Below, in pieces: positions 24,439 to 39,400 of a stretch of DNA of 64,000 nucleotides. The notes below the pieces were generated by a model. It saw only the letters and a program-made list of their open reading frames with translations, was not told the DNA's origin and made no database searches. Where the stretch lies: positions 25,696,880-25,760,879 of the forward strand of contig NC_082603.1 in assembly GCF_030936135.1 (NCBI RefSeq), written 5' to 3'. The DNA is from Gavia stellata (taxonomy: Eukaryota; Chordata; Aves; Gaviiformes; Gaviidae). Each line of letters opens with the position of its first letter. Position 1 is the stretch's first letter. A program made the translations under genes and the position numbers.

Positions 24439-27400
24439 CTGTAAGGCCAGCCTTGAGGCAATAGTGCGTCTCAAAGCAGAGCACGAGAGGCCGCACTTCG
24501 TGCCAGTTGTGCCCTTCACCCCCTCAGCTGCTCATTTTAACCTCTTTTTGCACTCTCACTACAAAAAAAAAATACCTAAGAAGGTAATTTATATTTAAAA
24601 AAAGCCACAACCACGTTCACCTCATTAAATTTCCTCTGGTTGTGGTAGTACAGAAGTCAGCCTTTACATTACAAAAAGGTTTGTCAAGTCTGCATGACAA
24701 CATTCAGAGCAACACCATGGTTAATACTGAACAGATACACTCAAGTCTGCTGGATAATTCATGATCTGCAGCAGATCAACCTGAACACTCTGGAAAAAGG
24801 ACGACGTTACATAAAAACGTTTGTCCCAAATGCTGAGATCTAAACAAGAAGCATCTGCCCAAGTGCTCTTAAAATATAAACTTCATTTTTATCACATACA
24901 TTTGCTAAAAAAAAGGTATAGTATTTTAAAAAATGAATGTTAGGATATACTCTGGTCTTCACGTAACTTGGTTAATGTTCCACAGAACTAAGCACTACTT
25001 GATATAAAGCTCAAAAGCAGGCACAAATGTTTATCTCCCCGTTTTTCACGATTTACATGCTGAAACATAGGTCACATGAACAAAAAAATGCCAGGTCCAA
25101 AAATAATCTCTTCTACTCTATTTTTTGTAGACTGGGTGCTGCTTTTAAAAGGACACAAATTATTCCACGAGAGCTTCTTGTTCTACAGTGGAGAGTTCAC
25201 TTCTGGGTCATAGTCCTCTTCCATCAAAGAGGTGAGACAGGAACTGTAGTCACTGTAAAAAACAAACAAACCCCCATCAATACAAGTGGCATAAACATGA
25301 CAAAGTATGACTAGAGAGAAGAACAGAAGGAGAAATTGAGCAATTGTAGTGCAAGTGCCAAAAGCTATTTTATCTCTGATCAAAACAAAACCTGAAATAA
25401 TCTAATTTAAAAAAAAAGGTCCCTGAAAAGGGCATTTTTGCTTTTAAATGATCACTTCCCAGATTTAGTTTACAAAAGGGCAATACAAACAAGCTGAATC
25501 AGAATAAAGGGAAGAGTGGAGAAACTGCATGCAGCTGATGAAAGGGATTCCACATTTCATAGCAATTTTAAAACCTGCTGCTAAAATAATAATGAGACTC
25601 TAGGTTGCAGGTAGGCTTGCCCATTCCATGTGCCTCATGTCTTCTATGTGCCCTCATCATTCCTCACCTGCTCCAACACAGCCATACTACCCTCTCAAGA
25701 GACTCATCATAGTAGTACATCCAGTATTCCATTAACTCCTCCACAGAAAATACCACCAACAAAAAAATTTGAGTTTTTCTGCTATGGCCTCTTTTTCCTT
25801 GAACCATCTTACCTAACCAGAAGCAAACAAATAGGTTTACTGCTCCTGAAACATCTGAAAAGTTTTATTACTGTTTTGATGCCATCAGCTGTTTCTCAGG
25901 ATCCTTTTAGGCATGCCTTGTTATGCCTTTCAACTTATTAGTTTGTTTTCCTTGTTTAGATACAGTTCCATTCTTTGATCAGTTTTGGTTTTCATTGCAC
26001 TTGTTATGCCATTCTTTACTCTAAGCATGTGGCTTTTATTTATTTAATTTTTTTAAAAAAAACTTTTTAAGATGGTTTTGATAGAGGCTCAGAATAAACA
26101 CACACAGGGAACAGTAAAAGAATCACCACCTTTTTACCCTCTGGGTCATTCCCTTTAATAAACCCCCTCATTTTCATATCATTTTTCCCTTCTGGAACTA
26201 GATGTTATTGTTGTGTAGGGGAGTTTGGAAAGAGGGAAACGTTTTTGCACTTAAGCTGTGATCTATGATCACATTTCTGCAGGTAGAGTAACAAAAAGCA
26301 GCCTCACAACCCCTAAAAACTACCAGCCAAGGTGAGGTAAAACCAGAGTGGACATGGCCATACACAATACTGATCTGGGAATTTTCTGAGCATCCCAACC
26401 TGTACCACAAGCTAGTAAGTGTCACACACTGCAAACAACAGAAGTGCTAACCTATCAAGACCTGGTTTTATATAAAAGACTAATTTTTCAGCGTGTATGG
26501 GGACATGCTGGAACATCTGCTGCAGACAGAACAGTCTTCCCAGCATGCTGAACTCAGCACAGGTACAGAACTCCTTTAGATGTGACCTTCTGAGGCTGCT
26601 ACCAAACGTTTGAGGAGTAAGTAGAAGATAAAACAGGGACAAAGTCAATGCAGTTGACTATATTTAAACAAGATTCATTACCTTCTGAATAAATATGCTT
26701 TTCAGAACAAACTGTATAGCAATTAAGCCACGTCAAACTATTGACAGAAGTCATAATTTAAGAAGTTGATTTCATGAACCTTGAGAACAATTCACAGTGA
26801 TGTGAAAAATGGACCTAAATAGAGTAAAGCCCACACAGAACTGTTCTGTAGATTTAAGGGTATCTAAATCAATGAACACCACAGAATTACAGTTGTGAAG
26901 TAGGAACTAGGTCTGAGCACACAACAAAAATAAAAACACCACAAAAGTACAATACTCAGGTTTCACTTCACAAAAAAGGTTCCCAGTATCTTTGGAAAAG
27001 GAAATGGAAAAGGAAAGCACACCAACAGTTTGCAAAACTCGTGTTGCTGCAAGACATCTTTTTATATTTCAGCACAATCAAAACCAAGGTGAAACCCTTT
27101 GCAAAACTCCAACCACCAATTTAGAAAAGATTTTGCAGAAGATTCAGGTCTCCTAACCTGCTATTTTGATATCATTGTTAGTATCAGTGACCAGGGCAGT
27201 TCATTAAGGAGCAGTAGCTAACATGCACGTAGACAGTCCAGTACAACTCCTAGACATGAAATTTTGGACTGATGTCCAAGTCTTGCAAACACCACGCTTG
27301 CACAGTTAGCACAAATTAGGCACCGCTGATCAGGAAACTTTACACTTGTTAAAGGAATGACCTCCACATCATCTCAAACCTTCTATCAAGTATTTTGATA

Positions 27401-30400
27401 CTTCTATAACCTTTATTCTGAAACAAGCTCACTTGTGGGTGTCACAGTTACTGGGAGGCTCTGCACTGAGGTTGCAGTAATTGAAAGCAAGAGGCTTAAA
27501 TTAATCTCCACCCACTTCTCTTTAGGTAGTGTACAGAAGGCACACTTCAGATAGTAAATTCAAAGTCCTGTCTTGAGCCCTTCCAAAGTTGTTCCTTAGC
27601 ATGAGCATGGTACTGAAGGCTATATACCAATACACTAGATGCTGACACAGCCTGCAGCTGGATCCTTATTTCAATACGCATATACACTGTTCTTCAGTCA
27701 TCGCCTTCCTGTGCGTGTAATATCACAAAAAGAACAAGATATGTGACACTAAAATGCAATAATTTTTGCTAAAGCAAAAAACTTTCTGTTAGATGAAGTG
27801 TTGTAAATTACACTACTACCAAAACTCTTGGGTCTCCAGGATTAGCCCCCATGCTAGGTTTTACAGCCTCCTCTCACCCACGCTCTGAATCCTGTCCAAC
27901 GTTACACCTTCAACCTACCTAAGACCGCTTCCATAACCTACCATACTACTGACAACAGTAATACCACAAAATCATAATGGGCAAGACCCAAAGTCTCTCA
28001 ATTGTAGGTTCTGACAGCAACCTACAATAAATTCTTAAGGAAAAAAAAGTGCAAGAACAAGACCAAATAACATCAGGCGTCCCAGGATACTTTCTCAGAC
28101 TTTTAAGCCAGAGTCTGTATTATAGTTCATTACTAGTCAGTGCTTCTATGTAAATCTGTTGAATTCCTTTCTTTTTAAACACATTAATATATTTCTGCCT
28201 CCCAAATGAGAGGGGGCAGAGTTTACTTGTGCTTTGTGTAAAAGTAAATTTGTGGCTATAAAAATGTCAGTCTCAATTCAACTGGATGTTTTCTTGTGCT
28301 ACCAAAGCGCCTGATTACATTCTATTCAGTTTTTCATGATACTCATGTTTTTATACATGATATACTTACGCATCAAGTCATCTCTCTTTCAAGCCAAGTC
28401 AGACTATTTGTAAAAGCTTTCCTAGCCTTTACCACATCTTTTAGATATAAGGTCACCAAAACTGCATAAAACGCTCAAAATGTGGGAGCATGACCAATTT
28501 ATACAGTAGTAAAATTGTGCATTTTTTTAGTATTTCTTCCTAGTATCTAACACTGTTTCTTTTTTTGATTACTACGTAGAACTGAAATGACCTTTGCCAA
28601 CTACTCAATAATGAATAGAGTGAAGAGATTCCTCAAAGTACAGGTGGGGTCTGCTTTTCTCTGGTCACGTGCATGAGCACGTGTGCCGAACAAACACTCA
28701 CGCATTCCCTGAAGACAAAGTTCCCAATTCTTCCCACATTGCATTTACAGTTCAGTCAAACTGGTCTCTGCTTCACTATGGAAAACAGCAAGGACAAAGA
28801 TCATCCCCGGTAGCCACTCCCAATTCCAGGAAAAGGCAAACGAAAGTGCTTGTCAATGCAAATTTAATTATCTCTCTCCTTTTAAATGAGTTCAAGTTTG
28901 AATTATTTATGGAAATACAAATGGGAAAAAGAGGATAATAATAATAATAATAACAATAATAATAATAATGGTATGCTCTATAAAGGCAGACCTCCTTTCA
29001 GAACAATGAAATCTGCAATAATGAGCTTCGGTGAAGAAAAAAGGTTGTCTGTCAACTACCCCAAAATATTCTTTCACTGATCAAAATGAAGAAGTCTTTG
29101 GCAAGTAATCTAAGTACACAAAAAATTAAACTCTCTATTAGCACTTGGGTTCCACTTGTTAACAGTTCTAATAAACCTTTTTTAAAAAATAATTCAATTA
29201 TCAATTTTTACATGTTGCATTAAAAACTTTTTAACTATTTATTTCATAGCAACCTCTTTTCGTAAGTTTTTGTTGTTACAAAAGTACTTTTTCCCCCCTT
29301 GGTAAGTGCTTAAGTTTCATATTTAAATATCCTTCATCATCTCATTTAACGTGTCAAGTGGAAGAAGTGATACTTATCACTGAGTCAAATAAACAAGTTA
29401 AAATTGTCAGATGCGCTTTTATATTAGCAGATTTCATTGTGTATTTGTCTAAACAGATATTAGAAAATCGACATGAAAATGGAAGGAACATGCAAGCGTA
29501 TTCAATTTAAAGAAGAGGCATAGACTACAGTAAGGAAACATAGGTAGTCCAGGACAAAATCCCCATTCTCTAATATACTGTTCATAAAGTGTTCTTGCTG
29601 TGTTACAGTTGAATATAGTTGCCCAGTTTTAATCCTTCTGTTAACTTTCATTTCTACTCCTAACATAGACTTGATCAGAGTTAATCTCTAAACCAGAGAG
29701 TTTCTAAAGCTTTGATTCTCAAGTTGAGCTTTCCCGATGTACCTGATAGTAGGAACCAAGGAGGTAATCAATATGTAAAGATCTATACTGACCAGAACAT
29801 GAGACTAGAGAGACAAGCTAAAGATAATCAAAGCCACTGAACTATGAAATGACTCATTGGAAATGGATCGAGATGTTTCAAAAGAAAGCATATAGATTAG
29901 CCTTATCAGCAGTGCATTTTTCCTATTACTCCCTCTTGCATCTCCTGCCTTGACCTACAAAACTGTAAAAGCCCAATGGGAAGCAAAATCTGCTCCGAGT
30001 TACAAGATCGCCTGCCACGCCATGCCGTTGTAGCATACAACCTCTCTTGGAGTACCTGGAACCAGGGGTTCTAACCTTTGCTTCATTACGTACTGCAGTG
30101 CACATTTTTGAAACAGACACGTTTTACTGGATGCTTTTTCTGCTTCGTTGTACCCTGCAAACCTCCTCAGGTCCCTTCAACCCTGCTGTCTACCTAGAAT
30201 CCTATTAATTACAGCCCCTAATTCAATTTCTCCTCTCCTGCAACAGCAAATCACAAAGACGTGGAGCCTCTAGCAGAAAACCAACATAAAAGTAAACTTT
30301 TACCCTTCATTATACATTTATCAATCCAGCTAATAGCAGCTGTAAAAGGTCACAAGGACAACATCTGTCTGTCTCTGCCACAATTTCAGTTCACTTCTCT

Positions 30401-33400
30401 GCATTTCTATGTATTTCTCCAAATAGTGCATGTTTACTTAAAAAAAAAAGTAAAGACTTATTTTTCTAACTGGCCAACTCAGTTGGGATTTCAGTAATAT
30501 TCCTAAAGATCAGATGTCAGCTGAGTTGCAAAAGCATTCAGAAAAATTAGTGAACAATTTAACGGATGCATAAGGCAGAACAGAATTTACTTCCCTCATC
30601 AGTTTTCTTTCTGTGCGGCTCTTTTAAAGTTATTTAATCAAGCAGATATGCCTAAACACATACAACAGACCTTTCCACTTAGCTACTCTTCAGAGTAGAG
30701 TGTCATTTAACAGGTGTATGTTACTTTGTGATAAAGAATTAATACCATATGCATTCACTAAAATATGATCTCTTTCTAACAACTTTTGATTCATCCAATA
30801 CATTCACAGAAATAGCGAGTCACAGCCTGGAGCCCAACCTAGGAGGAGTCAAAAGCATGCTACTGATTTCTTTAAGAGTATGAAAAAGCCACACATGAAA
30901 TGTTATTATCCTGTTTTCCAAAAAAAGCAGAACGTGGCTTGGCCTATTATTAGAAACATTTTATTGAATAAGATAATCATATTTGGGCACACAGCCCTTT
31001 TAAAATAACGTAATTATAAATCTTGCTTCAAACTCACATGCATTATTAGGCCTTCCTATAAAAGACACAAGTGCAGTGTTACTAGTTCAATAGTTGACAT
31101 AACCGGTGAGCTACGTCTTCTCAAGTTGAGATAATTTATTTGCAGTTAATGGCATGTTCGCCTACATAAAGTATCTACAAAACAAACAACTTTCATTTTG
31201 CTTTCAGCTTCTATTCATACAATTGTCTAGACACACCTTCAGTCTGTCTACACGACTGAAATATGGCTACCTTTTGAGAGGACAAATGTAGGTGTTCCAG
31301 AATGGCATGTACAACTGGTAGTACTCACACACCTGAGGTATTATGCACCAGAGTAACTATAATACACATCTGCCATCGTTACTTGTTTCTTTCCATTATA
31401 TCACACAACTAGCCCCCCAAAACAGTTACCCAAATATAAAGGACAGTTCTATTAATTAAAAATATTGTGGAAAACATTGTTTAAATTGTATCTGGCTGCT
31501 GAAAAATCTAGTATCTAAAAACGCAAACCATCCCTCATGCAGGATTTTATGGAATTACGGAAACATGAGCCCATTAAAACACTAAAGGACAGATTAAAAT
31601 GTTAATCACGTACCAAACCAAAATCTTCCCAGATACAGACAGATATTAAAAGTTCTTGTGAAACCCAGCTATTACTGGAAGATTAACACCTTGTTTTTCA
31701 AGTTTAAAGCAAATGCATCTATCCTGCAGAATCATCAAAACTGTTTTGTGTTCTAGAAACAACACTGCAAATTTATATATTCCAAGATGAAAACATGCCA
31801 GAAGCTTGTCCATACAAAAGTTTTTCCAGAGTAACAGGCTGGGGGTGCGGGAAAGTCATTAACTGTTACGCATCTGACCACTTCTGCAAACCAGATGACT
31901 AACTTCAATGAACTGAAAATAGGTTAAGAAAGGTCCATACGAACGCATCTATACCCTAAAACCCTTTTCTCTATTGACACTCCTCCCACTGGCGTCTCGT
32001 ACAGTACTGCTTCACAACCTGTCCATTTACCTGCTTACTTTCCACTTCTCTAAGGTCACACTGACCGAATCCTACCTCCTTCAAAATTTCTGGAGCAAAT
32101 ACGTGCACCCACCCAACCACATACCTTGCAAAGCCTTAACAGCTTGGTCTTGTGAATACATACTGACATCCAGAATGCAGCAAGGTCTGGGCAAGGAGAA
32201 GATTTTTTTCTTTCTTAACAGCAATCAAAGATAGAAGGTCATACAACAGTAACATAAGCAAATCACAGAGAAAAGTGACTTCTAGGACTGAGATGTAGGA
32301 AAGATTCTCCATTGAATAAGAAAACACCATCGACAAAAACATCACCTTTAGCAGTGCTATTGATTGACTGCTGCCTGCCCTTCCAGCCCCAGCTGACCCA
32401 CATTTCTGCCAGCAAGGCTACCACCATGTCACTACTGGGTCAACAGTATTGGGTGCTTTGAAGAGACCACAGAACCTAAAGCCAGCAAGCTTCTCTTTGG
32501 AAGCAAGCTGTATTTAACACAAAAGCCCAAAGTACCTTTTGGAAAAGGCGGCATCTGGGGAACCTGTACAGAAGCCTGTGCAAGATGGTAAGGTTCTGAA
32601 CCTCAGCCAGCAAGTGTGATATGTTGCAACTGAACCGTTCTAGGGGGTTTTAATGAGTTTACCCTGAGTACCAAGATAAGACCATTTTAAACACATAAAA
32701 CCTAAAAGGCGCAACTCCTTATAAGCACTGAATGGGGACAGCATAGACTTTCTAGATATCATGCCTACCAACAATTATTGCTGGCTGTTTTATACTCCAC
32801 AGCCACTGGCAATACTGTCATCCCTTATGCCTCTCTCCTGTGCCACTTAAGATTCAACTTCCCTTTACAGTCTTTAGTACTGTTTAAGTTAGAGAACTGT
32901 AGTATTTACCTGAAATATTAAAACCCACTCACTGCTCTGCCCTACTGCAGGGACTAAAGTTCCAGGGATTGTATACACCTCTATTAAACAAGTGTATCTA
33001 TTGACACTACTGATACAAAACAAAGAAACGTATTTTAAATAGTATTAGGCTTTAAATGTGAACAATGTTCTGAACTTTCAACCAGCTTTAGCATTTTATT
33101 AAATAAGGTATTTTAAATCTGGAGAAGGTATTCTGCTAATTTTAATAAAATCCAAAGGTCTTTTTAGCTCTTGAAGGGAACAAAATCAAACATCTATTTT
33201 GTAGTGCACTTTGATCTACCGACATTTTGAAAGTATCTGAGGTCAAGATAAGGCTCTGTTCTGCCCTGAACCTTACAAAGCACAACACCTTGCCTTGGCT
33301 GCCTTTAAAGGTACCACTATCCTCCCCAAAACCTCATGGCAGAATGAGTGAAATAGCAGCGAGGAGCCTATCTGCATGGTCTGCCCAAAGCCTTAATGAA

Positions 33401-36400
33401 CAAAGTCACTTCTACGGCTCAGTAGCATACACCAGGATAATGTTCCCCGTCATAAGGAAAGAATTGCAAATATGTAATTACTGGCTTATCCCTGCTGCAT
33501 ACTACATACCTCCTGCCTACCTGTCTTCCAGAGATGTAGACAAGAGCCTAAGCAGAAGTAATTCTCCAGTACCTTAAAAAAAATATATAAATGGGATGGG
33601 TGTTTCCTACTAAGGGTATTTTATAACCCAGTATTTTACCAGCGTTACTACCACTACTATAGCACATTTACATTTGAATATATTCCATTTGGAGCTGAGA
33701 AAAACATATTTCCTTTGGAAAAGAGCATCAAATGCAGCCAGACTATTTATCAAATATTTCTGTCAAGGCAAGAGAGACTATAAATTAAGTACAGGGAAGT
33801 ACAGATCTGCATTCCAGATGAAGGATAAGAGAGTAGAAGGCATGTCACTTGCAAAGAGGAAAGAGAATTGAAAGTCAACAAAATAAACAGAGAAGGACAT
33901 TCAGAAAGAAGAGACCATTCTCCTAAACAGTATTATAGTAATTCTTCCCCTTGATAATGTTACCCCAGCCCTACAAGACCAGTACTACAAACTGGGAAGG
34001 GCGGTACGTTCCACTTATAGGTACTTCCTGCCCAAGACAACAGGCCAAGACTGGGGGACTAATCTTACCCTCTCTGCCCCTCCCTCCACTTGGTTTATTT
34101 CCAAACCATTTTACCTCAAGACCAGGAAAATATGAAGAAACTCCACATTTATTTGTCTGTGACTAGGACACAACAAAGATATGTTTACTCAGCGCTTTTC
34201 AGCATGTGTACAACACCTGCATTACAGTTTGTAAAGTTTACATGTCTATGTTTTTCATTGCACTAGCTTAAAATCTTCAGCACTTTAATTAAGAAAGTAT
34301 TACCAAACATCAATGCAAAAAGTCACTGAATCACAGAATCAATTCAGTTCAAAAGTCACAGAGACAATTCAGTTTAAAACAAGTCCTATATGTATGAAGT
34401 AAATTGCACAAATAATAAACATTCCATTTATTTGGTCTTGGCTTCAGAAAAAAAAGAGGTAAAAAGAGGAACAAGTGATCCCTAATCCTGTGATCTGATG
34501 ATTTGCTGCAGCTGGCAGATATATCCTCTTCGGATGTTCACAGTGTTTTGCTGGAGCTCTCTCTATGATCTGGTCTGTGAAACTCGGAGATAAAATAAAG
34601 CAAGGAGTTATGGACAAGGTGTTGTCCAGCTGGTTTGAGCTTCATCTTTAGATCTTGCAGAGAATTATTGTGCTGTTATTCTGCAGGTACACTGTGCAAG
34701 CCAAGAGTTAAACAATGCCATTCTTCTATCCTAATGTCCTACAATAAACTAGGGAATACTAGGAAAACATCTGGGGGAAAAAAAAAATCCTCAGAGGTTG
34801 CATAGTTCATCATTTAAAAGACGAACTCTATCCTCTCCTATCAGATGTCTTTGAAAACAAACTAAGAAATGCCCCCCTCCACCAATTTGTACAATGATTT
34901 CCAGGCTGCAGTGGTCCAAAAATTAATCCTAAGATGTCTCAAAAAGTATCAGAAAAACGAGTTTGTTATCAGCAGACTGGAATTTACTATGCAGCTATTC
35001 ATACCTCCACCGGAATATTTTTTTGGGAGCTGTAAATCAAAAGAGATTAGCATACCAGTATTCTCCAGTGTATCTCTACAATCTGTTTTCGTTATTCTTA
35101 TGGCTTGAAAGCCTGTCCCCACACCTAATGCCTAACCTAAATATATTCTGCTGCAATTTCAACCCATAACTACTTGTTTTATTCATGATGGATATGGCAA
35201 GCTGACTAATCTCTCTTTGCAGATACCTTTTAAGATATCTTTTCTCCAGACCAGTATTTCAGTATTCCCTGACTGAAAGGCAACCTTAGCAGGTGTTTTG
35301 GGTTTTTTTTTTAGGGGGCCAAGGGGGAAGTCCCATAGACCACTCTGTATCCCAGCACTGTTTGGCAGCAGAAAAAGGACGTAATAACATACTCTAGGAT
35401 CAAATATAGTCATGTTTTTAAAAAACAAACAACCCCCCCACAACCACTCCAATTTTACTGTTGAAGCTACAAGCTTTTAAGTTCAAAGCACTGATGATGA
35501 AAAAAACTGATGTGACCCACCTACCAAGCATGACAGCTTGAAGGCAGTGACAGGATGTCAGAACTGGCTCCCAGTTATACCTGCAGGTAACTTTTTAAAG
35601 CTGCTTTATAGATCACCTGCTGATGTCTGATGAAACACAAGCTGTGTAAAACCATTCTAAAGCTAAACAATCCAAATTTTTTTCCCAATCCTCACTCAGG
35701 GGTTCTCTCTTTTACAGACTTTGTTATCTTCTTTACAGATCTTGCTACCCAGCCATAACTCTCCCATAGTATGATAGTATCACAAACCAAACGAGATACT
35801 TTTAGCTGAAGGCTCTCAGCTCCTCAGCAGAATGGAAGAACTGCTTCGTTACCTTCTTTACAATGCTCTTTTATGTGTTCCAGTATGAATTTTCATTACA
35901 GTGATGCTGCTGAGTCACGATAATTTAGGAACCACTCAACCCCTAGATACTCTCCCACAGAACTGCTGCCTAGCCAGCTGTTACTTGTCTGCACGAGGTA
36001 GTATTCCTAAAGACAGCAATTTGAAACCATCTACACCAAAATGGCTGAAGTCAATGCTATTGATTTCAGACCATTTCTTGAATTTGTCAAGATAATATCA
36101 TCAGTGCGTTCAGTAAGAATATTATTTCAAGGTAGAGAAGTGAAAACACTAAACAGTACGTGATCCGGGACACAATCCCTGATGTGAACACTCTTCCCTT
36201 GAACATATCCAAGTCCTGTCTTCTTCTAGATGTTGCAAGGGAAAGCGCTCCTCAACATTTTTCAGTATTCTGGAACTTTTCCCACCCCCACTGGCTCTCA
36301 GTTCCCTAAATACTATAGGATACATTCCATAAGGCCCAGCCAACCTGAAGACATTAAAGTCGTCATTAACCTGTTTCTCTACTTTAACTAGAATTCAAAG

Positions 36401-39400
36401 TAAAAGAAAGATGGTTTTCCCAAACTACCAGTCAAGATTGTAACACATTCAACATTTTCAGGGTGAGAGAGCTCCCTTGCTGAGTTTTTTTTAAGATCAG
36501 CAAAGGTCTTTTCAGACCACCTCACGTGAATCCTTATTAATCCCTTGATGAGGGATGACACATTGGAACACAATGGCAAAACACTCCTTTCTGCTGAAAG
36601 GCTGCAGACCTGTTGTAATCTTTACCATGCAAATTCACCAGCTACTTTATGGATACCAATGATTTCTGCGCCCAGAGTAATACCATATACCTCCATGGCA
36701 CGCTCAGTCCTTTATTTACAAGTTAACTGTTCATCACAAACTGAAAATGACAAAATTTCAAGAAGTGATGATCATTGCCACATGTTCCGTACGTTGCAAC
36801 TATACTATGAGGGTCACACAGATATGCTGGCAAGCAGTCCCTGCCACACTAAACCTCTATCCCCACTACCAGTCATTCTTGGCCGTACCACTATCCACCC
36901 TGACACTTACTATCTACCTGAACCTAGAACAGATGCTGAAAATAAAACTGCTCCAGGGGAAATAAATTTAAAATTCTTCATTTCTTCCTGTACTGGAAAA
37001 AGGAGATTCCTAAAACCAAGGGCATGCATTCAAGCAACATTATATACATACACACCTTTGCTTACTAAGAGCCACCAACATCACACTGTGAAGCTATGAT
37101 GCGCCTTCCAGGGTGGAGGATAAGACTATGAAAACACTGAACCGGAAGTGATCACAAGATTCAAGGAGAGGAAAAAACCAAAAAAGGAGAAAAGACATTG
37201 CCACTTTTGCTAGAATGACTGTAAATCCTAGAACTTCAGCAGCTCCTGGTGAACACTCTAGTGTACAACAGTCCCTGAAGCACAAGGTCACATGCTGCAA
37301 AATATTTGTTTCTGAGCATCATTTATTGCAGAAAATCTCAGTTATGTTTGGATGCATTGGTTCAAAGGATTTTTGTTAAGCCAGACTTTGGAAGTGCAAC
37401 TATTTCAGATTAGTCATTTTATGGAACTGCATACACCAACACTTTGCAAAGTCTTTCTGCTGTTTAATTACAGAAAGGTCTAAGAAGCATAAAGTGTTAA
37501 AATTCTTCTTCTGACACTTTTGAAGGCCAGCTAGAGAAGGCAGGGATGGAAATAGTTAAGCACACTTTAATCAAGAAATTCCAGTTTGGAGTGATACAGC
37601 CTGATCACTAATATGTATGATTAAGTTAACCAGTATGCTTCCCTTCCCACTTACTGTTATGCTAATGGCCTCATCTAACCTAGAATTTTTAGGTCTGCAC
37701 AGTGTTTGCACATACATGTATGGGGTGGTGCATACTTAGCCACTATCAATGTCTACCTAAATCCACTCCCAAAAATGTAGATTTATCTTCTGACCATACA
37801 GTAACTCATTGAAGTTTGGCACATTTTCACAGGAACATACTAACTTACAGAACGCAAGTTAAACAACATCCTGGCATTCATGAAGTATTCTAAGCAGGAC
37901 TATGTTTCTGCCAACTTCACCGCTTTTCATCAAATCTGACAAGTAAAGAGAACATGCACTTCAATTACTCTTACTGAAACGAAAGCCACATACGATTTAG
38001 TTTGTATCCTGGTCACTACGTAAATGACAGAAAAATTTCTACTTACATTGCTGTGTTAACAGAACAAAATCTAAACCACTCCTGCCTCTACAAGTAAATT
38101 AACATAAAACTTAAAAATCCCAAACAAACTTCCTGATATACGCACTACCTCGCCAACTGCAAAATTCGGTAACTATGACCTTTCCTTGTACAAGTTATAG
38201 CAACAGTCATCCGATGGTTGTGTTTTTACAAAGCCGTAAGAAAAAGTTGTATCTGTGCAAAAGCAGCCAGCACTTTACTGAAGAGAGGTGTTTTATGTTT
38301 TAGGTCTACTGAACATAGCCAGCCCTTTTCCAATTTGTTCATACAAATGAATAAAGCACGCCCTGAAGTACACTTCACAACTAAGTCAATTCAGCAGCAA
38401 CACAACTAACTTCAAACATCTTGTAACAGTGAAATTAAATTAAAAGCACGCAACTTTAACTCTTGAGCCAATAGTTTTTGTTCACTTAGTAAAGAACTAC
38501 ATTATCTGACACCCCACAGTCCTGAAGAAATTCACAGGTCCAACCACAGTATTTTTCTGTATTAAAAAAAAAGTATCCCACAGCTCTTGAAATATTATTT
38601 ACATTTCATGAAAACGCTAGTGAAGATTATTTTTCTGTAGTGACTTCATTTCCTAATTTAAAACAGGGATTTCAAGAGGCAGTAACACACCATGTAAAAA
38701 GCAGTCACATCTGTGAGACAAGGCAACCATACCCTGCAAAATGTTCTCAAAGTATTTTTCCTAACAATTCAGAAAGTGTGGACTTCCACTTCATTTGTTA
38801 TATATCACATCTGCATTCTGCTCCTCTTATTTCTGAGACATCCACAGAAAAAACAGGACTTGTTTTTTTATTTTAAAATGCCATCTGTTCCCTGCATATT
38901 TTTGCTTTATGTCTTAGTATGATATCTGCAATGGAAACTTCTGTGTCATATAGGATTAAGACTACAAACCAGATGAATATAAAATGCAGAGGCAGCACTT
39001 CCCCACAAATAGCTGTTAAAAAAAAAAAAGGAAAGTATCACCTGAAGCTTTTCTATTCTAAATACAAAACTTCAAGAAGTTCTTCTTAAGGTACTTTTCT
39101 CTAGAAACAATCAGAAAGAATGCAAGAGGACAAACTGCTCTTAAACCTGGTGATTTTACTTCTTCCTACCACTGCTCTACACCTGTTTCCTTCCTAAGTC
39201 AGAGACTGCAAGTTTGAAATACCGGTCTCCAAATGGATAAGCACAGGGAACCTTTCACTGAAATTCCATCCATATTCATTCATGAAGTAACATTTGCATA
39301 AGATTTTTTCATAACCACCTAACATTTTTATAGAAGCAATGTCAACTCTACAGTAAACTCAGCTTTGATGGCTCTTTAATTATCTCAGCTGTTTTCTCAT

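Noticed and set aside
36545-37099. Forward open frame of 184 codons inside GPBP1L1 intron 1
   Set aside because: No recognisable motif, no splice context, and composition like the flanking intron.
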